DNA from: Shewanella sp. GD04112
GTDB taxonomy: Bacteria; Pseudomonadota; Gammaproteobacteria; Enterobacterales; Shewanellaceae
DNA: 64,000 nucleotides
Assembly: GCF_029835735.1 (NCBI RefSeq)
Contig: NZ_JAOEAL010000001.1
Location: forward strand, 2,108,001 to 2,172,000
Reading direction: 5' to 3'
Shown here: one piece after another, positions 46,461 through 56,105 of the stretch
Position numbering within the stretch: position 1 is the first letter of the stretch
Layout of the letters: every line of letters begins with the position of its first letter
Translations under genes and position numbers: made by a program
Notes under the pieces: model-generated
Databases searched by the model: none
Told to the model about the DNA's origin: nothing
Seen by the model: the letters and a program-made list of their open reading frames with translations, nothing else

Positions 46461-47492
46461 ATGACGAACAAGGATGGTTTAAAGTGCCCAAGTAAAACGG
46501 TGAATACAGTCCATCGTCAATGGATGATCTTGAAATATCTCTCAAGGACTGCAGAACGTAAGACAACCGAAGAGCTTCGCGATTATTTGACGTCAGAGGG
46601 AGTAAACCAGACGCAGCGCACCATTCAACGTGATCTTGCATTGTTGGCAGATATTTTCCCTCTGCAATGCGATAGAGACGGTCATCAGGTGCGCTGGTAT
46701 TGGCAACGTGATAGTCGTACTGAGCTGATGACTGGGCTCTCATTTTCAGACAGTATTTCACTGCTGTTGGTGCAAAGCTCGCTGACGTCGTTGCTACCTA
46801 AGTTGTTATTTAAGGGGCTAGAGTCGCAATTTACGCTAGCTTCAAGTACGCTATCGAAATCAAAAACATTGGCTAATTGGTCGCAAAAGTTTGCCAGTAT
46901 TGAGCCAGACCTTTCCTGCTCGCCACCCACTATTGATGAAAAGGTGTTGGAACGAGTACAAAATGCAGTGTTACGCGAACAGCAGCTTGAAGTGAGTTAT
47001 CAACCCATTCACCAGTCTGAGCCTAAATCTTATCAACTAGCTCCTTTAGCATTAGTGCTGCGAGGCCAAGTGCTGTATCTACTGGCAACAGTTGGGAAGC
47101 ATACAGATGTTCGTCGTTTTGCTATGCATCGTATGCTAGCTGCTGAGCTTTATGGCGAAGCGAATCCAAAACGAGATTTTAACCTGCAAGCCTATCTCGA
47201 TACTGGTGGCATGCAATTCACCAGTGGAGGTTCTGCGGGTTTAATAACGTTTAAAGCAAGGGTAAAGGTGCAACAAGCCGACCACCTTGAAGAACAACCA
47301 TTAAGCGACGATATGCAGCTTAGCAAAATTGATGATGAATGGTGTTTGTTAACCGCCACCGTTATTGATAGCTGGCAACTGCGCTGGTGGATTATGTCGC
47401 ACGCCACCAATGTTGAAGTGATGGAACCTTTAGGTCTCAGACAAAAAATAGAACAGGATTTAACGGCTGCTTTAAAAAACTATCATGAGTAG
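46461..47492 (+). CDS. HTH-WYL domain transcriptional regulator
   Basis: This 343-aa protein has an N-terminal winged helix (QWMILKYLSRTAERKTTEELRD, then TQRTIQRDLALLADIFP). A central WYL domain follows (YQPIHQSEPKSYQLAPLALVLRGQVLYLLATV), with the variant VLRGQVLYLLA in place of the canonical WYL tripeptide. A C-terminal WCX-like region closes it (LRWWIMSHATNVEVMEP). WYL proteins often control phage-defence genes, with the WYL domain sensing a ligand such as nucleic acid. It lies between the unknown protein and the caspase-like protein, with short gaps of 26 and 32 bp. Confidence 0.85.
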   Translation: MTNKDGLKCPSKTVNTVHRQWMILKYLSRTAERKTTEELRDYLTSEGVNQTQRTIQRDLALLADIFPLQCDRDGHQVRWYWQRDSRTELMTGLSFSDSISLLLVQSSLTSLLPKLLFKGLESQFTLASSTLSKSKTLANWSQKFASIEPDLSCSPPTIDEKVLERVQNAVLREQQLEVSYQPIHQSEPKSYQLAPLALVLRGQVLYLLATVGKHTDVRRFAMHRMLAAELYGEANPKRDFNLQAYLDTGGMQFTSGGSAGLITFKARVKVQQADHLEEQPLSDDMQLSKIDDEWCLLTATVIDSWQLRWWIMSHATNVEVMEPLGLRQKIEQDLTAALKNYHE

Positions 47493-47524
47493 CGATATAG
47501 TTCACTTAAAAAGGAAACAAAAAT

Positions 47525-48265
47525 ATGAGTGCAAAGGATGTGGCTTTATTAGTGGCGGAATCACCATGGTATACCCCTAATGTAAATCAGGGGGCAGCAA
47601 GTTCATTGCCGTTTTTTGAAGGGGTGAAAAAACTTAACAATGACAGTGCTACTGATCGTCGCTTTAATATCTATCATTGTAATTTTTACGATAACAGTTC
47701 ATTTGAGCGTGCAGTAGAACATCTGGCTAAGGCGAGTGAGGATCGACAAATTCTCTATGTTGGTGCTCACGGCTCCGAGGAGTCAATTGCTGACGCGGAA
47801 ATTGAACATATTGCTGATGTTGTTGCTGATGCAGGTGGCAGGGTTAAAGGTTTGATAGTGAGCTCTTGTTTTGTTGGTAGTAACGACAAAGTTGCTAAGG
47901 CATCTGAATTAGGATTTAAGCCTAATACATTTAAAGAGGTTCGCGGGCCTAACTGGATTTTGGCTTACAAGCATTCTGTTGATTGGTTATCTTCTGTCAT
48001 GCTTGAAACTTCAGTAATACATCATTTCTCAATGGCTTATATGGAGGGAACAATCAACTCAAAAGCACAAATTTTAGACGTATTTAATAACGCCTTAGCT
48101 TTATTTAACCCAAATGCTGATTTTGGTTGGGATTCTGATGAGCACGTTGTAACGCTTGCTGAATGTATTCGTGTTTGGGTCCGTCCACAAGGTGCTGAAT
48201 TTGCAAAAGATGTCACGGTAGAATTGGCGTTTTTTACTGAGAACGATGAAGATTACGACGAGTAG
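47525..48265 (+). CDS. Putative caspase/CHAT-like cysteine peptidase
   Basis: This 246-aa protein has no family I can name with certainty. A strand-His-Gly motif, ILYVGAHGSE (His82), is followed by a helix and a second strand ending in Cys, GLIVSSCFVGS (Cys115). This arrangement resembles the catalytic dyad of clan CD peptidases (caspase and CHAT), whose equivalents read GHG and SAC-x-S/T-G. The 33-residue separation is shorter than in most caspases, so a degenerate or minimal fold must be considered. The C-terminal 100 residues look helical and end acidic (ENDEDYDE). AAAGGAAA supports the ATG. It closes a three-gene operon with a WYL regulator. Confidence 0.6.
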   Translation: MSAKDVALLVAESPWYTPNVNQGAASSLPFFEGVKKLNNDSATDRRFNIYHCNFYDNSSFERAVEHLAKASEDRQILYVGAHGSEESIADAEIEHIADVVADAGGRVKGLIVSSCFVGSNDKVAKASELGFKPNTFKEVRGPNWILAYKHSVDWLSSVMLETSVIHHFSMAYMEGTINSKAQILDVFNNALALFNPNADFGWDSDEHVVTLAECIRVWVRPQGAEFAKDVTVELAFFTENDEDYDE

Positions 48266-48761
48266 GAATTTACCCTATTACTTTAAAGTCGTAGAAAAAT
48301 TAACATCCGTGATGTTTTGAAGTCTAAATCACGAATTATAACTCATAAAAGATTAATCGGAATGAGCATTAGAATAACAATGGCACATTAATAACAAATG
48401 GCCCGAGTTACAGGAACTCGGACCATTCGCTGGAAAGTATGTCATTACCGAGTATCACCTTGAATAACAATCAACCACAACACAACTTTACTATTGCGGA
48501 GTTAATGCTATTGCAGTTAAGGATTGGTAGATTGATGTCAGGTTGATTAATGTCTGGTGAATTGAGCGAAGCCTATGAATGCTTGATTGAAATTTCAACA
48601 AATCTAAGAAGGCTAACTTTTTGCTTCAAATCACAATTTCACACTCGATAGAAGTAGCCGCGAGGTAAACTAGTTGATAATATTAGCCTACTTAAATTCG
48701 GTAGGCTGTATAACAATTCTCAGTTTGTTGTACTACCATGCGAGCATGCTAAGGATAGACC
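48266..48761. other. Intergenic region with two inverted repeats
   Basis: About 496 bp separates the caspase-like gene from the second WYL regulator, with no convincing gene on either strand. A 13-bp stem with one mismatch (48397-48409 and 48415-48427) could end the upstream operon although no T run follows. AGCCTAC and GTAGGCT (48685-48691 and 48701-48707) form a 7-bp inverted repeat 55 bp upstream of the regulator start and could be its operator. Confidence 0.5.
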
Positions 48762-49643
48762 TTGACTCAACTAACATTGGAAAGTTTAACGCTTGCGCAG
48801 CGCGAGCGGCTGGCTCACATTGACTTTGTGTTAATGTTCAAAGGTGAGGCTCGTCGAACCGATCTCGTTGAACGATTCAATATTGCTCCTTCCGTAGCGA
48901 CCCAAGATTTTGCCCGTTACAAAGAGATCGCCCGGCAAAATGTAATTTATGATGAAAAGCGTAAGCAACATCTTAAGGCCGCGTCTTTTATATCCCTTTT
49001 CGATTTTGATGTGATCAGAACGCTAGCCACCTTAAGCCAAGGCTTTGGTGATGGTTTTTCTGGCCAGCTAAAACCACCTCTTGCGTGTGAAGCGCCTTAT
49101 CACTTAAACAAGCCGAGTCTATCGATAGTGGCGAAAGTTACCGAGGCCATACACAAAGGTAAAGCCTTGAGCATTAACTATGTGTCGTTATCGAGCGGTG
49201 AAACAACACGTGAAATTGTGCCGCATACGCTGGTGGACAATGGCCTGCGTTGGCATGTTCGTGGTTTTGACCGCAAGCATGGTGAGTTCCGTGACTTTGT
49301 ACTGACCCGAATTAAAGCAGCGTTCGTGCTTGAAGATTCCACTTTGTCTGAAACGGAGCTCGAAACCCAAGATCGGCAATGGAACCGATTTGTAGAGCTT
49401 GAGTTAGTGCCGCATCCACGTATTGAGCACAGCGAAGCGATAGAGCTGGACTATGGCATGACGGGTGGCGTTTTAAAGGTTGAGATTAGAGCAGCAACCG
49501 CTGGGTATTTGCTTCGCCAATGGCATGTAGATTGTTCTACGGAACACTCATTAATGGGCTTTGAGTATCAGCTTTGGTTGCGTAACAGCCAGGCACTTTA
49601 TGGTGTCACAAACTTAAAGCTAGCGCCGGGAAGAACAAGTTAA
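48762..49643 (+). CDS. CapW/BrxR-like wHTH-WYL regulator
   Basis: This 293-aa protein matches the size and layout of CapW/BrxR, dimeric repressors of CBASS, BREX and other defence operons. It has a winged helix (HIDFVLMFKGEARRTDLVERF, about residues 19-39), a WYL domain (INYVSLSSGETTREIVPHTLVDNGLRWHVRGFD) and a WCX-type end (EIRAATAGYLLRQWHVDCS). The start is a TTG with AAGGA six bases upstream. It stands 113 bp before hsdM on the same strand and most likely controls the restriction operon, perhaps delaying the nuclease until methylation is complete. The exact ligand is unknown. Confidence 0.82.
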   Translation: MTQLTLESLTLAQRERLAHIDFVLMFKGEARRTDLVERFNIAPSVATQDFARYKEIARQNVIYDEKRKQHLKAASFISLFDFDVIRTLATLSQGFGDGFSGQLKPPLACEAPYHLNKPSLSIVAKVTEAIHKGKALSINYVSLSSGETTREIVPHTLVDNGLRWHVRGFDRKHGEFRDFVLTRIKAAFVLEDSTLSETELETQDRQWNRFVELELVPHPRIEHSEAIELDYGMTGGVLKVEIRAATAGYLLRQWHVDCSTEHSLMGFEYQLWLRNSQALYGVTNLKLAPGRTS

Positions 49644-49756
49644 TCGAACGATGTAGCGACCATTGAGACGTTACATAAAGAACAGAATTTTAAATTTATA
49701 GTGAAGCCGTTGCAGCAACCTAATGGGGTGCAACCAACACTGAACAGGAAAAGAAA

Positions 49757-52186
49757 ATGGATCATAGTGTACATAACAAGCTCATCTCATTTATTTGGAA
49801 CATTGCCGACGACTGTTTACGTGATGTGTACGTTCGCGGTAAGTACCGTGATGTGATTTTACCTATGGTGGTATTGCGACGTTTAGATACGTTACTAGAA
49901 CCTACCAAAGAAGCCGTGCTTGAAGAGGTAAAGTTCCAAAAAGAAGAGATGCAAGCCACGGAGCTTGATGATGAACCATTGAAGGCGGCCAGTGGCTATG
50001 TCTTTTACAATACATCTAAATGGACGCTGAAATCCCTATTCAACACCGCAACAAATAACCAACAGATATTACTCGCCAACTTTGAAGAGTACCTGCTTGG
50101 CTTTAGCGATAATGTTAAAGAGATCATTGAATGCTTTAACCTTAAATCGCAAATTCGTCACATGGCCTCAAAGCAAGTCCTTCTTGATGTCGTCGAAAAG
50201 TTTGTTTCCCCTTACATCAATTTAACTCATGAAACGGTCGAAGACCCGGATGGCAACAAGATGCCAGCCCTTACTAACCTGGGTATGGGTTATGTGTTCG
50301 AAGAGTTGATCCGCAAGTTCAACGAAGAAAACAATGAAGAAGCAGGCGAACACTTTACGCCACGTGAAGTTATTGAACTGATGACGCACCTGGTGTTTGA
50401 CCCTGTGAAAGACCAGTTGCCGCTTACCATGACAGTATATGATCCTGCGTGTGGTAGTGGTGGTATGTTGACTGAATCTCAAAACTTCATTGAAGAGAAA
50501 TACCCTAACGACAGCCGTGATGTTTACCTTTACGGCAAAGAGATCAACGACGAGACCTACGCGATTTGTAAATCGGACATGATGATCAAAGGCAACAACC
50601 CTGAGAACATCAAAGTAGGCTCAACCTTGTCTACCGATGAGTTCGCGGCTTCACGCTTTGACTTTATGTTGTCTAACCCGCCATATGGTAAGAGTTGGGC
50701 GTCTGAACAGAAGCACATTAAAGACGGCAGTGATGTGATTGACCCGCGTTTTAAGGTTAGCCTGAAAGACTATTGGGGAAATCTCGAAGTGGTGGATGCC
50801 ACGCCACGTTCAAGTGATGGCCAGCTGCTCTTCTTAATGGAAATGGTCAACAAGATGAAAGATCCAAGCGTAAGCCCATTAGGCAGCCGGATTGCTTCTG
50901 TTCATAATGGCTCATCGCTCTTTACCGGTGATGCGGGCGGTGGCGAAAGTAACATTCGTCGCTTCATCATTGAAAACGACATGCTAGATGCCATCGTTCA
51001 GTTACCTAATAACCTGTTCTACAACACCGGCATTACCACTTACATTTGGGTGTTGAACAACAATAAACCTGAGGCGCGTAAAGGTAAGGTGCAACTGATT
51101 GATGCCAGCTTGCTATACCGTAAGTTGCGTAAGAACTTGGGTAACAAAAACTGCGAATTTGCGCCTGAGCACATCACGGAAATTACCGATACTTACCTCG
51201 CGTGTAAGGATGTTGAAAGAGCGCTTGATGCAAACAATGATCCTGTTGGCATCGCCAGTAAGGTGTTTAGCAATGATGATTTGGGCTACTACAAAGTCAC
51301 TATCGAGCGCCCAGATCGCCGCAGAGCCAAGTTCACTCAAGACGCAATAGCCCCACTGCGTTTTGATAAGCAGCTCAGTGAAGTGATGGAGCACGTTTAC
51401 GCAGAGCACGGCGAACGTGTTTACGAAAAAACTGGCTATGCTTCTGACAAGAAAAAGAGCTTCTTGAAATCCATTGAGAAGGACATTCTTTCTTGGTGTG
51501 AAGAGAACGATATTAGCCTCAATGCCAAGGCTAAGGCCAAACTGCTTGATGTGAAACACTGGCTGGCGCTAAAAGCATTGCTTGAAACTGCACAAACGCT
51601 GATGGCTGATATCGGTAGCAATGAATTTGATGACTTCAATAGCTTTAAAATCCAAGTTGATAAATCGTTAAAAGCCCATGCTATTAAGCTTTCAGCACCT
51701 GAGAAAAATGCCATCCTAAACTCGGTGAGCTGGTATGACGAAACCGCCAAGAAAGTGGTTAAAAAGGTAGTTAAATTAACGGGTGATAAATTAGACGACC
51801 TTCTGGAGCGCTATGAGTGTGAAGTCGCTGACCTGCCAGATTTTGGTTATTACCCCGTTCCTAGAGAAGAAGGAGGTAAAAAAGGTGAGTTCATCACTTA
51901 CGAAACGAGCGCAGACCTGCGAGACACAGAATCTGTCCCGCTGAAGCAAAGCATTTATCAGTACTTCCTAGACGAAGTGAAGCCTCATGTTGATGAAGCA
52001 TGGATAAACTTGGATACGGTGAAAATTGGTTATGAAATCAGCTTCAATAAGTATTTTTACCGTCATAAACCGCTGCGTAGTTTAATCGATGTCGCAACTG
52101 ACATCATCAACCTAGAACAAAAAGCCGAAGGTCTTATTGCGCAGATATTGGGTGTGAACGTGGCGGAAGTTCAGGGAGAAGCCTAA
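49757..52186 (+). CDS. hsdM: Type I restriction-modification methyltransferase subunit HsdM
   Basis: This 809-aa N6-adenine methyltransferase has an N-terminal HsdM helical domain (LISFIWNIADDCLRDVYV). The AdoMet-binding motif DPACGSGGML begins at Asp229 and the catalytic NPPYG at Asn307. The protein is longer than classic HsdM (about 500 aa) because of a C-terminal extension (about 540-800) that includes FGYYPVPREEGGKKGEF and ISFNKYFYRHKPLR, seen in a subset of type I systems. Its stop overlaps the hsdS start by one base (TAATG), so the two are coupled. It forms the modification core with HsdS and the restriction complex with HsdR. Confidence 0.95.
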   Translation: MDHSVHNKLISFIWNIADDCLRDVYVRGKYRDVILPMVVLRRLDTLLEPTKEAVLEEVKFQKEEMQATELDDEPLKAASGYVFYNTSKWTLKSLFNTATNNQQILLANFEEYLLGFSDNVKEIIECFNLKSQIRHMASKQVLLDVVEKFVSPYINLTHETVEDPDGNKMPALTNLGMGYVFEELIRKFNEENNEEAGEHFTPREVIELMTHLVFDPVKDQLPLTMTVYDPACGSGGMLTESQNFIEEKYPNDSRDVYLYGKEINDETYAICKSDMMIKGNNPENIKVGSTLSTDEFAASRFDFMLSNPPYGKSWASEQKHIKDGSDVIDPRFKVSLKDYWGNLEVVDATPRSSDGQLLFLMEMVNKMKDPSVSPLGSRIASVHNGSSLFTGDAGGGESNIRRFIIENDMLDAIVQLPNNLFYNTGITTYIWVLNNNKPEARKGKVQLIDASLLYRKLRKNLGNKNCEFAPEHITEITDTYLACKDVERALDANNDPVGIASKVFSNDDLGYYKVTIERPDRRRAKFTQDAIAPLRFDKQLSEVMEHVYAEHGERVYEKTGYASDKKKSFLKSIEKDILSWCEENDISLNAKAKAKLLDVKHWLALKALLETAQTLMADIGSNEFDDFNSFKIQVDKSLKAHAIKLSAPEKNAILNSVSWYDETAKKVVKKVVKLTGDKLDDLLERYECEVADLPDFGYYPVPREEGGKKGEFITYETSADLRDTESVPLKQSIYQYFLDEVKPHVDEAWINLDTVKIGYEISFNKYFYRHKPLRSLIDVATDIINLEQKAEGLIAQILGVNVAEVQGEA

Positions 52187-53520
52187 TGACAAATTTATCG
52201 GGAATAAATTTGAACAACGGCACTGCCGTTGGCGCGAAGCGCGAGGGCATGGACAGCCCGAGTCAAAGTTTAGCATTGATGCCGAAATATGACGATTATG
52301 TAGATTCTGGGGTTGAATGGTTGGGACGAGTACCTGCCTCTTGGGAATTAACACGATTAGGCACTCGCTTTAATGAGCGTAGATCTAAAGTTTCAGACAT
52401 TGACTACCCCGCACTCTCCGTAACAAAAAAAGGCGTTCTACCTCAATTGGATAATGCGGCCAAAACAAAAGATGGCGATAACAGAAAGCTAGTAAAAGAG
52501 GGTGACTTTGTTATAAATAGCCGCTCTGATCGGAAGGGTTCTAGTGGAGTATCTGACAGAGATGGATCAGTATCGCTTATAAATATAGTGCTTAAACCAA
52601 AAGGGATTCATCCAAAGTTTTCTGAGCACCTTTTGAAAAGTCATGCATTTATTGAGGAGTACTATCGTGTTGGACGTGGAATAGTCGCAGATTTGTGGAC
52701 TACTCGATACGATGAAATGCGGACGATTACTATATCTGTTCCTTCACTAGAAGAACAAACCCGTATCGCCAACTTTCTAGACAAGAAAACCGCGCAAATC
52801 GACGACGCGATTGCGATCAAAGAGCAGCAAATTAGCCTGCTGAAAGAGCGTAAGCAGATCATCATCCAACAGGCGGTAACCCAAGGACTTGACCCGAATG
52901 TGCCAATGAAAGACTCCGGTGTGGATTGGATAGGTAAGATTCCAGCGCATTGGGGCTTAATGTCATTGAGATATGCGTTTGAGTTTCTTAATAGTAGAAG
53001 AGTTCCAATAAGTGCAGTTGAGAGAGAGTCGAGACAAGGCGAATATCCGTATTACGGTGCAAGTGGTGTTATCGATTATGTTGATGACTACATCTTTGAT
53101 GAAGATTTAATCTTGATCGCTGAAGATGGCGCGAATTTGCTAAGCAAGTCAACACCATTGGCTTTCGTTGCAACTGGAAAGTATTGGGTGAATAACCATG
53201 CACATATTATTAAGCCAAAATTTCATGGTTTTAAATACTGGGCTGAGTTATTAAGCGGATTGGACTATACGGTATTTATTTCTGGTGCGGCACAGCCAAA
53301 ATTAACAAGGGACCGTCTTGCAAGTGTATTGGTTCCAGTGCCACCAAAAGATGAAATCCAAGAAATAATTTCGTTCATTGAAGGAATTGAGCCAGATCTG
53401 AACCGCACGATTGATATCCAAAAGTCGCAAATTGAAAAACTCAAAGAATACAAAACTACCCTGATCAACAGCGCCGTGACAGGAAAAATAAAAATCACCC
53501 CGGAAATGTTTGAGCAGTAG
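52186..53520 (+). CDS. hsdS: Type I restriction-modification specificity subunit HsdS
   Basis: This 444-aa subunit determines the DNA target. Two target-recognition domains begin with similar openings, VEWLGRVPASWELTRLGTRF (about residue 44) and VDWIGKIPAHWGLMSLRYAF (about 245). Each is followed by a helical spacer, QTRIANFLDKKTAQIDDAI and a shorter one near the C-terminus (QIEKLKEYKTTLINSAVTGKI). The first 30 residues form an unusual leader encoded by DNA containing a 15-bp palindrome (52216-52230), and an internal ATG at MPKYDDYVDSG could be the functional start. The target sequence cannot be inferred. Confidence 0.92.
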   Translation: MTNLSGINLNNGTAVGAKREGMDSPSQSLALMPKYDDYVDSGVEWLGRVPASWELTRLGTRFNERRSKVSDIDYPALSVTKKGVLPQLDNAAKTKDGDNRKLVKEGDFVINSRSDRKGSSGVSDRDGSVSLINIVLKPKGIHPKFSEHLLKSHAFIEEYYRVGRGIVADLWTTRYDEMRTITISVPSLEEQTRIANFLDKKTAQIDDAIAIKEQQISLLKERKQIIIQQAVTQGLDPNVPMKDSGVDWIGKIPAHWGLMSLRYAFEFLNSRRVPISAVERESRQGEYPYYGASGVIDYVDDYIFDEDLILIAEDGANLLSKSTPLAFVATGKYWVNNHAHIIKPKFHGFKYWAELLSGLDYTVFISGAAQPKLTRDRLASVLVPVPPKDEIQEIISFIEGIEPDLNRTIDIQKSQIEKLKEYKTTLINSAVTGKIKITPEMFEQ

Positions 53521-53529
53521 GACGCGCAT

Positions 53530-54732
53530 ATGTTCACGGTAAATCATCAAACCAACAGGATTAGTCCTGTTAGGACGAAGAAGTTCAGTGAGTTGGGCTT
53601 TACTGAGCGCAAGCATCTTCAGCTTTCTACCCGCTCAGGGCTCCGCTTGGCACACGAGCCTTCCGCACTCGGTGAAGAGCTACTGATTATTCAAAAGGAG
53701 TTTGATGGCTTTGCGCTTTTTCCTTTTGTGCTGGACGCAAGCCGTGAACGCTTAGATTTACTGGCATTGGATAAAGATGGCAACTTGGTCATTATTGAAA
53801 ACAAGCTGGACGACAGTGGCCGAGATGTGGTGTGGCAAGCACTTAAATATGCCTCCTACTGCGCCAGTTTAACCAAAGCGCAAATAGTTGAAGTTTACCA
53901 GCAGTACTTAGACCGCTATGAGCCTGTAACAGGAGAGGTTGACCTGTTAAATGCCCCTGAAAGTGCCTCAGTGAGAATATGTGAGTTTTTGGATGCGCCC
54001 GATTTGGATGAGTTAAAGCTCAACCTGGGTAACAGCCAGCGCATTATGTTAGTTGCGGCAAACTTTCGCAAGGAAGTGACCAGCACAGCGCTATGGTTAT
54101 TGGGTCAAGGCATTAGCATTGCCTGCTTCAAAATCACTCCTTATTCACTGGGTGAACAGCTACTGATTAATATTGACCAGATCATCCCAACGCCAGAAGC
54201 GAAAGAGTTGATGATCGGCATTAATGCCAAGGAAGCGGAAGAAAAAACCACCGAAGTGGTACTGAAAAACCGCCATACGGTGCGTCGCGAGTACTGGGAG
54301 CGTGCCTTAGAGGCGTTTCAGAAAAGCTCTTGCCAACTCTATAACAACATCAGTACCACCAAAGATCATTGGTTATGCGCGGGCTCTGGCGTAACAGGTT
54401 GTCCATTTAGCCTGATTTTTAATCAAAAAGAACTACGCGTTGAGCTATGGTTAGGTCGAGCTAATAGTGACGAAAACAAGTGGCTATTTGACGAACTGGT
54501 AAAACAAAAAGATCAGATAGATTTAGCCTTTGGTGAACCGCTCGAATGGCTTCGCCTCGATAACAAAAAACAATCGCGTATTCAGTTTTCTACCAAAGCC
54601 GATGGATTCAATAAAGACATTTGGCTGGATCATATTACCTGGCATCTTGAGCATATGGTTAAACTGGAAAAGGTACTTAAGGCACCGCTGCTGCAAGCTT
54701 CAGAGAGATTAAAACATAAGGATGTGAAATGA
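53530..54732 (+). CDS. DUF4268 protein with PD-(D/E)xK nuclease-like domain
   Basis: This 400-aa protein has an N-terminal nuclease-like core, RLDLLALDKDGNLVIIENK (Glu90-Asn91-Lys92 as the ExK pair). The helix DVVWQALKYASYCASL follows, as in DUF91/EndoMS-type PD-(D/E)xK nucleases. The C-terminal DUF4268 domain has REYWERALEAFQ and LRVELWLGRANSDENKWLFDEL. It lies 9 bp after hsdS and overlaps the next gene by 4 bp, inside the restriction operon. It could add an extra DNA-cleaving or DNA-sensing activity to the system. Catalytic competence is not proved by sequence. Confidence 0.8.
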   Translation: MFTVNHQTNRISPVRTKKFSELGFTERKHLQLSTRSGLRLAHEPSALGEELLIIQKEFDGFALFPFVLDASRERLDLLALDKDGNLVIIENKLDDSGRDVVWQALKYASYCASLTKAQIVEVYQQYLDRYEPVTGEVDLLNAPESASVRICEFLDAPDLDELKLNLGNSQRIMLVAANFRKEVTSTALWLLGQGISIACFKITPYSLGEQLLINIDQIIPTPEAKELMIGINAKEAEEKTTEVVLKNRHTVRREYWERALEAFQKSSCQLYNNISTTKDHWLCAGSGVTGCPFSLIFNQKELRVELWLGRANSDENKWLFDELVKQKDQIDLAFGEPLEWLRLDNKKQSRIQFSTKADGFNKDIWLDHITWHLEHMVKLEKVLKAPLLQASERLKHKDVK

Positions 54733-56105
54733 CGGTAAGTGTCGCAACTTGCTCAGCGCAACAACTTTTTGAAGGCCATAAAATACTTGGGAGTAATGGT
54801 AAGCAGATTACTGGAACGTTAGTTATTCCTGAATACCAGCGGCCTTATTGTTGGCAAAGCCAGCAAATTGATAGCTTGCTAGAAGATTTAGAAGCGCATT
54901 TTCATAAGCATAGTGAGCTATCGTATTATTTGGGTAGCCTTATTCTTCACCATGATGAACAACAGCTGAAAATCATCGATGGTCAACAGCGTATAACAAC
55001 CTTAGCTTTATTCGGTTTCCTCTTACAACAGCACCAAAAGCTTGACCTACGTTTTGAATCGCCCCTTAGCCAACAGCAAATTAAGGCAAATCTTGATTGG
55101 ATAGCAAATCATAAGTCAAAGTGGGCGAAGCTTATCAATTTTGAACGTATTCAGTTTTCATTGGTAGTCACTGAGTCAGAAGATGATGCGTACCGCTTTT
55201 TTGAAACGCAAAATACTGGCGGTGTGAGACTTGGTGGTCCCGACATTATCAAAGCTCATCATTTAAGGGCGGTTCCTAAGGTTCATCAATCAAGATTTGC
55301 GCTCCAATGGGAAGGCTTGGGTAAGTTAGATAACTCAGTCAAATTTCTTTTGAAAGGACGATATTGGCAACAGCTGAATTTGCGAGAACTCGCACCACAT
55401 CTACAAACCAAAGTGGTAAGGGATCAAATCGTTGCTGAACTTGGTGAACAAACTACCGAAGGTGATGACATTGCTTATGGTCAGATACTGCGGTTAACCG
55501 GGATTGGTGGCGACGTTGTCCAACAAGCCGCGCAACAGGGATACGAAGTCAGACAACCGCTAAATGCGGGTATTAACACTATTCGTTACTTGTCGTATTT
55601 TCAAAACTTATATCAGAAGTACTGGATTCATCCGACGTTACCGCATCTAGAAGGCTACAACCGTTTTGTATGCTGGCTTAAGGGCTTGGAAGGATGTGGT
55701 TATCTACAAGGTTTATATGAAGCATGTCTGATGATGTACATCAGCCAGTTTGGTGAATATCAGTTGGAGTTGGCGGCGAACAAATTATTCAGAGTCGTTT
55801 ACTCCCGCAGAGTGAGTAATCAGAAGGCGGTGAGAGAAAATTCCATTTCAAGTTTTGTGAGGGACTATCCAGTTTTGGATTGGATTGCTTTGAGCTACAC
55901 AACTAAGCAGTGTTTTACCTTTTTTGATGCGTTTGATTTGGTCGTCGATCCTAGCAATTTAGAATCAGATACCAATAGTGTTAAGAAGCGCTTTATTGCT
56001 GAAGTAAGTAAGCATTTTCAGCTGGATTTGTCGCCAGAACAGTACGCGGCTTCATTTGCTAACTCATTAACCTGCAATATCACCGAAATGACGGAGGCAG
56101 CATGA
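54729..56105 (+). CDS. DUF262 protein without an HNH domain
   Basis: This 458-aa protein has the N-terminal DUF262 (GmrS-like, ParB-type NTPase) signatures VIPEYQRPYCWQ and IIDGQQRITTLAL (Asp84 to Arg88), then NTGGVRLGGPDIIKAHHLR. The C-terminus shows no DUF1524/HNH motif, unlike the next gene. Overlap of 4 bp on both sides (ATGA) with the DUF4268 and following DUF262 genes shows tight coupling. DUF262 domains use NTP hydrolysis to control associated nucleases, as in GmrSD, BrxU and SspE. It might be the regulatory partner of the next protein. Confidence 0.83.
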   Translation: MTVSVATCSAQQLFEGHKILGSNGKQITGTLVIPEYQRPYCWQSQQIDSLLEDLEAHFHKHSELSYYLGSLILHHDEQQLKIIDGQQRITTLALFGFLLQQHQKLDLRFESPLSQQQIKANLDWIANHKSKWAKLINFERIQFSLVVTESEDDAYRFFETQNTGGVRLGGPDIIKAHHLRAVPKVHQSRFALQWEGLGKLDNSVKFLLKGRYWQQLNLRELAPHLQTKVVRDQIVAELGEQTTEGDDIAYGQILRLTGIGGDVVQQAAQQGYEVRQPLNAGINTIRYLSYFQNLYQKYWIHPTLPHLEGYNRFVCWLKGLEGCGYLQGLYEACLMMYISQFGEYQLELAANKLFRVVYSRRVSNQKAVRENSISSFVRDYPVLDWIALSYTTKQCFTFFDAFDLVVDPSNLESDTNSVKKRFIAEVSKHFQLDLSPEQYAASFANSLTCNITEMTEAA

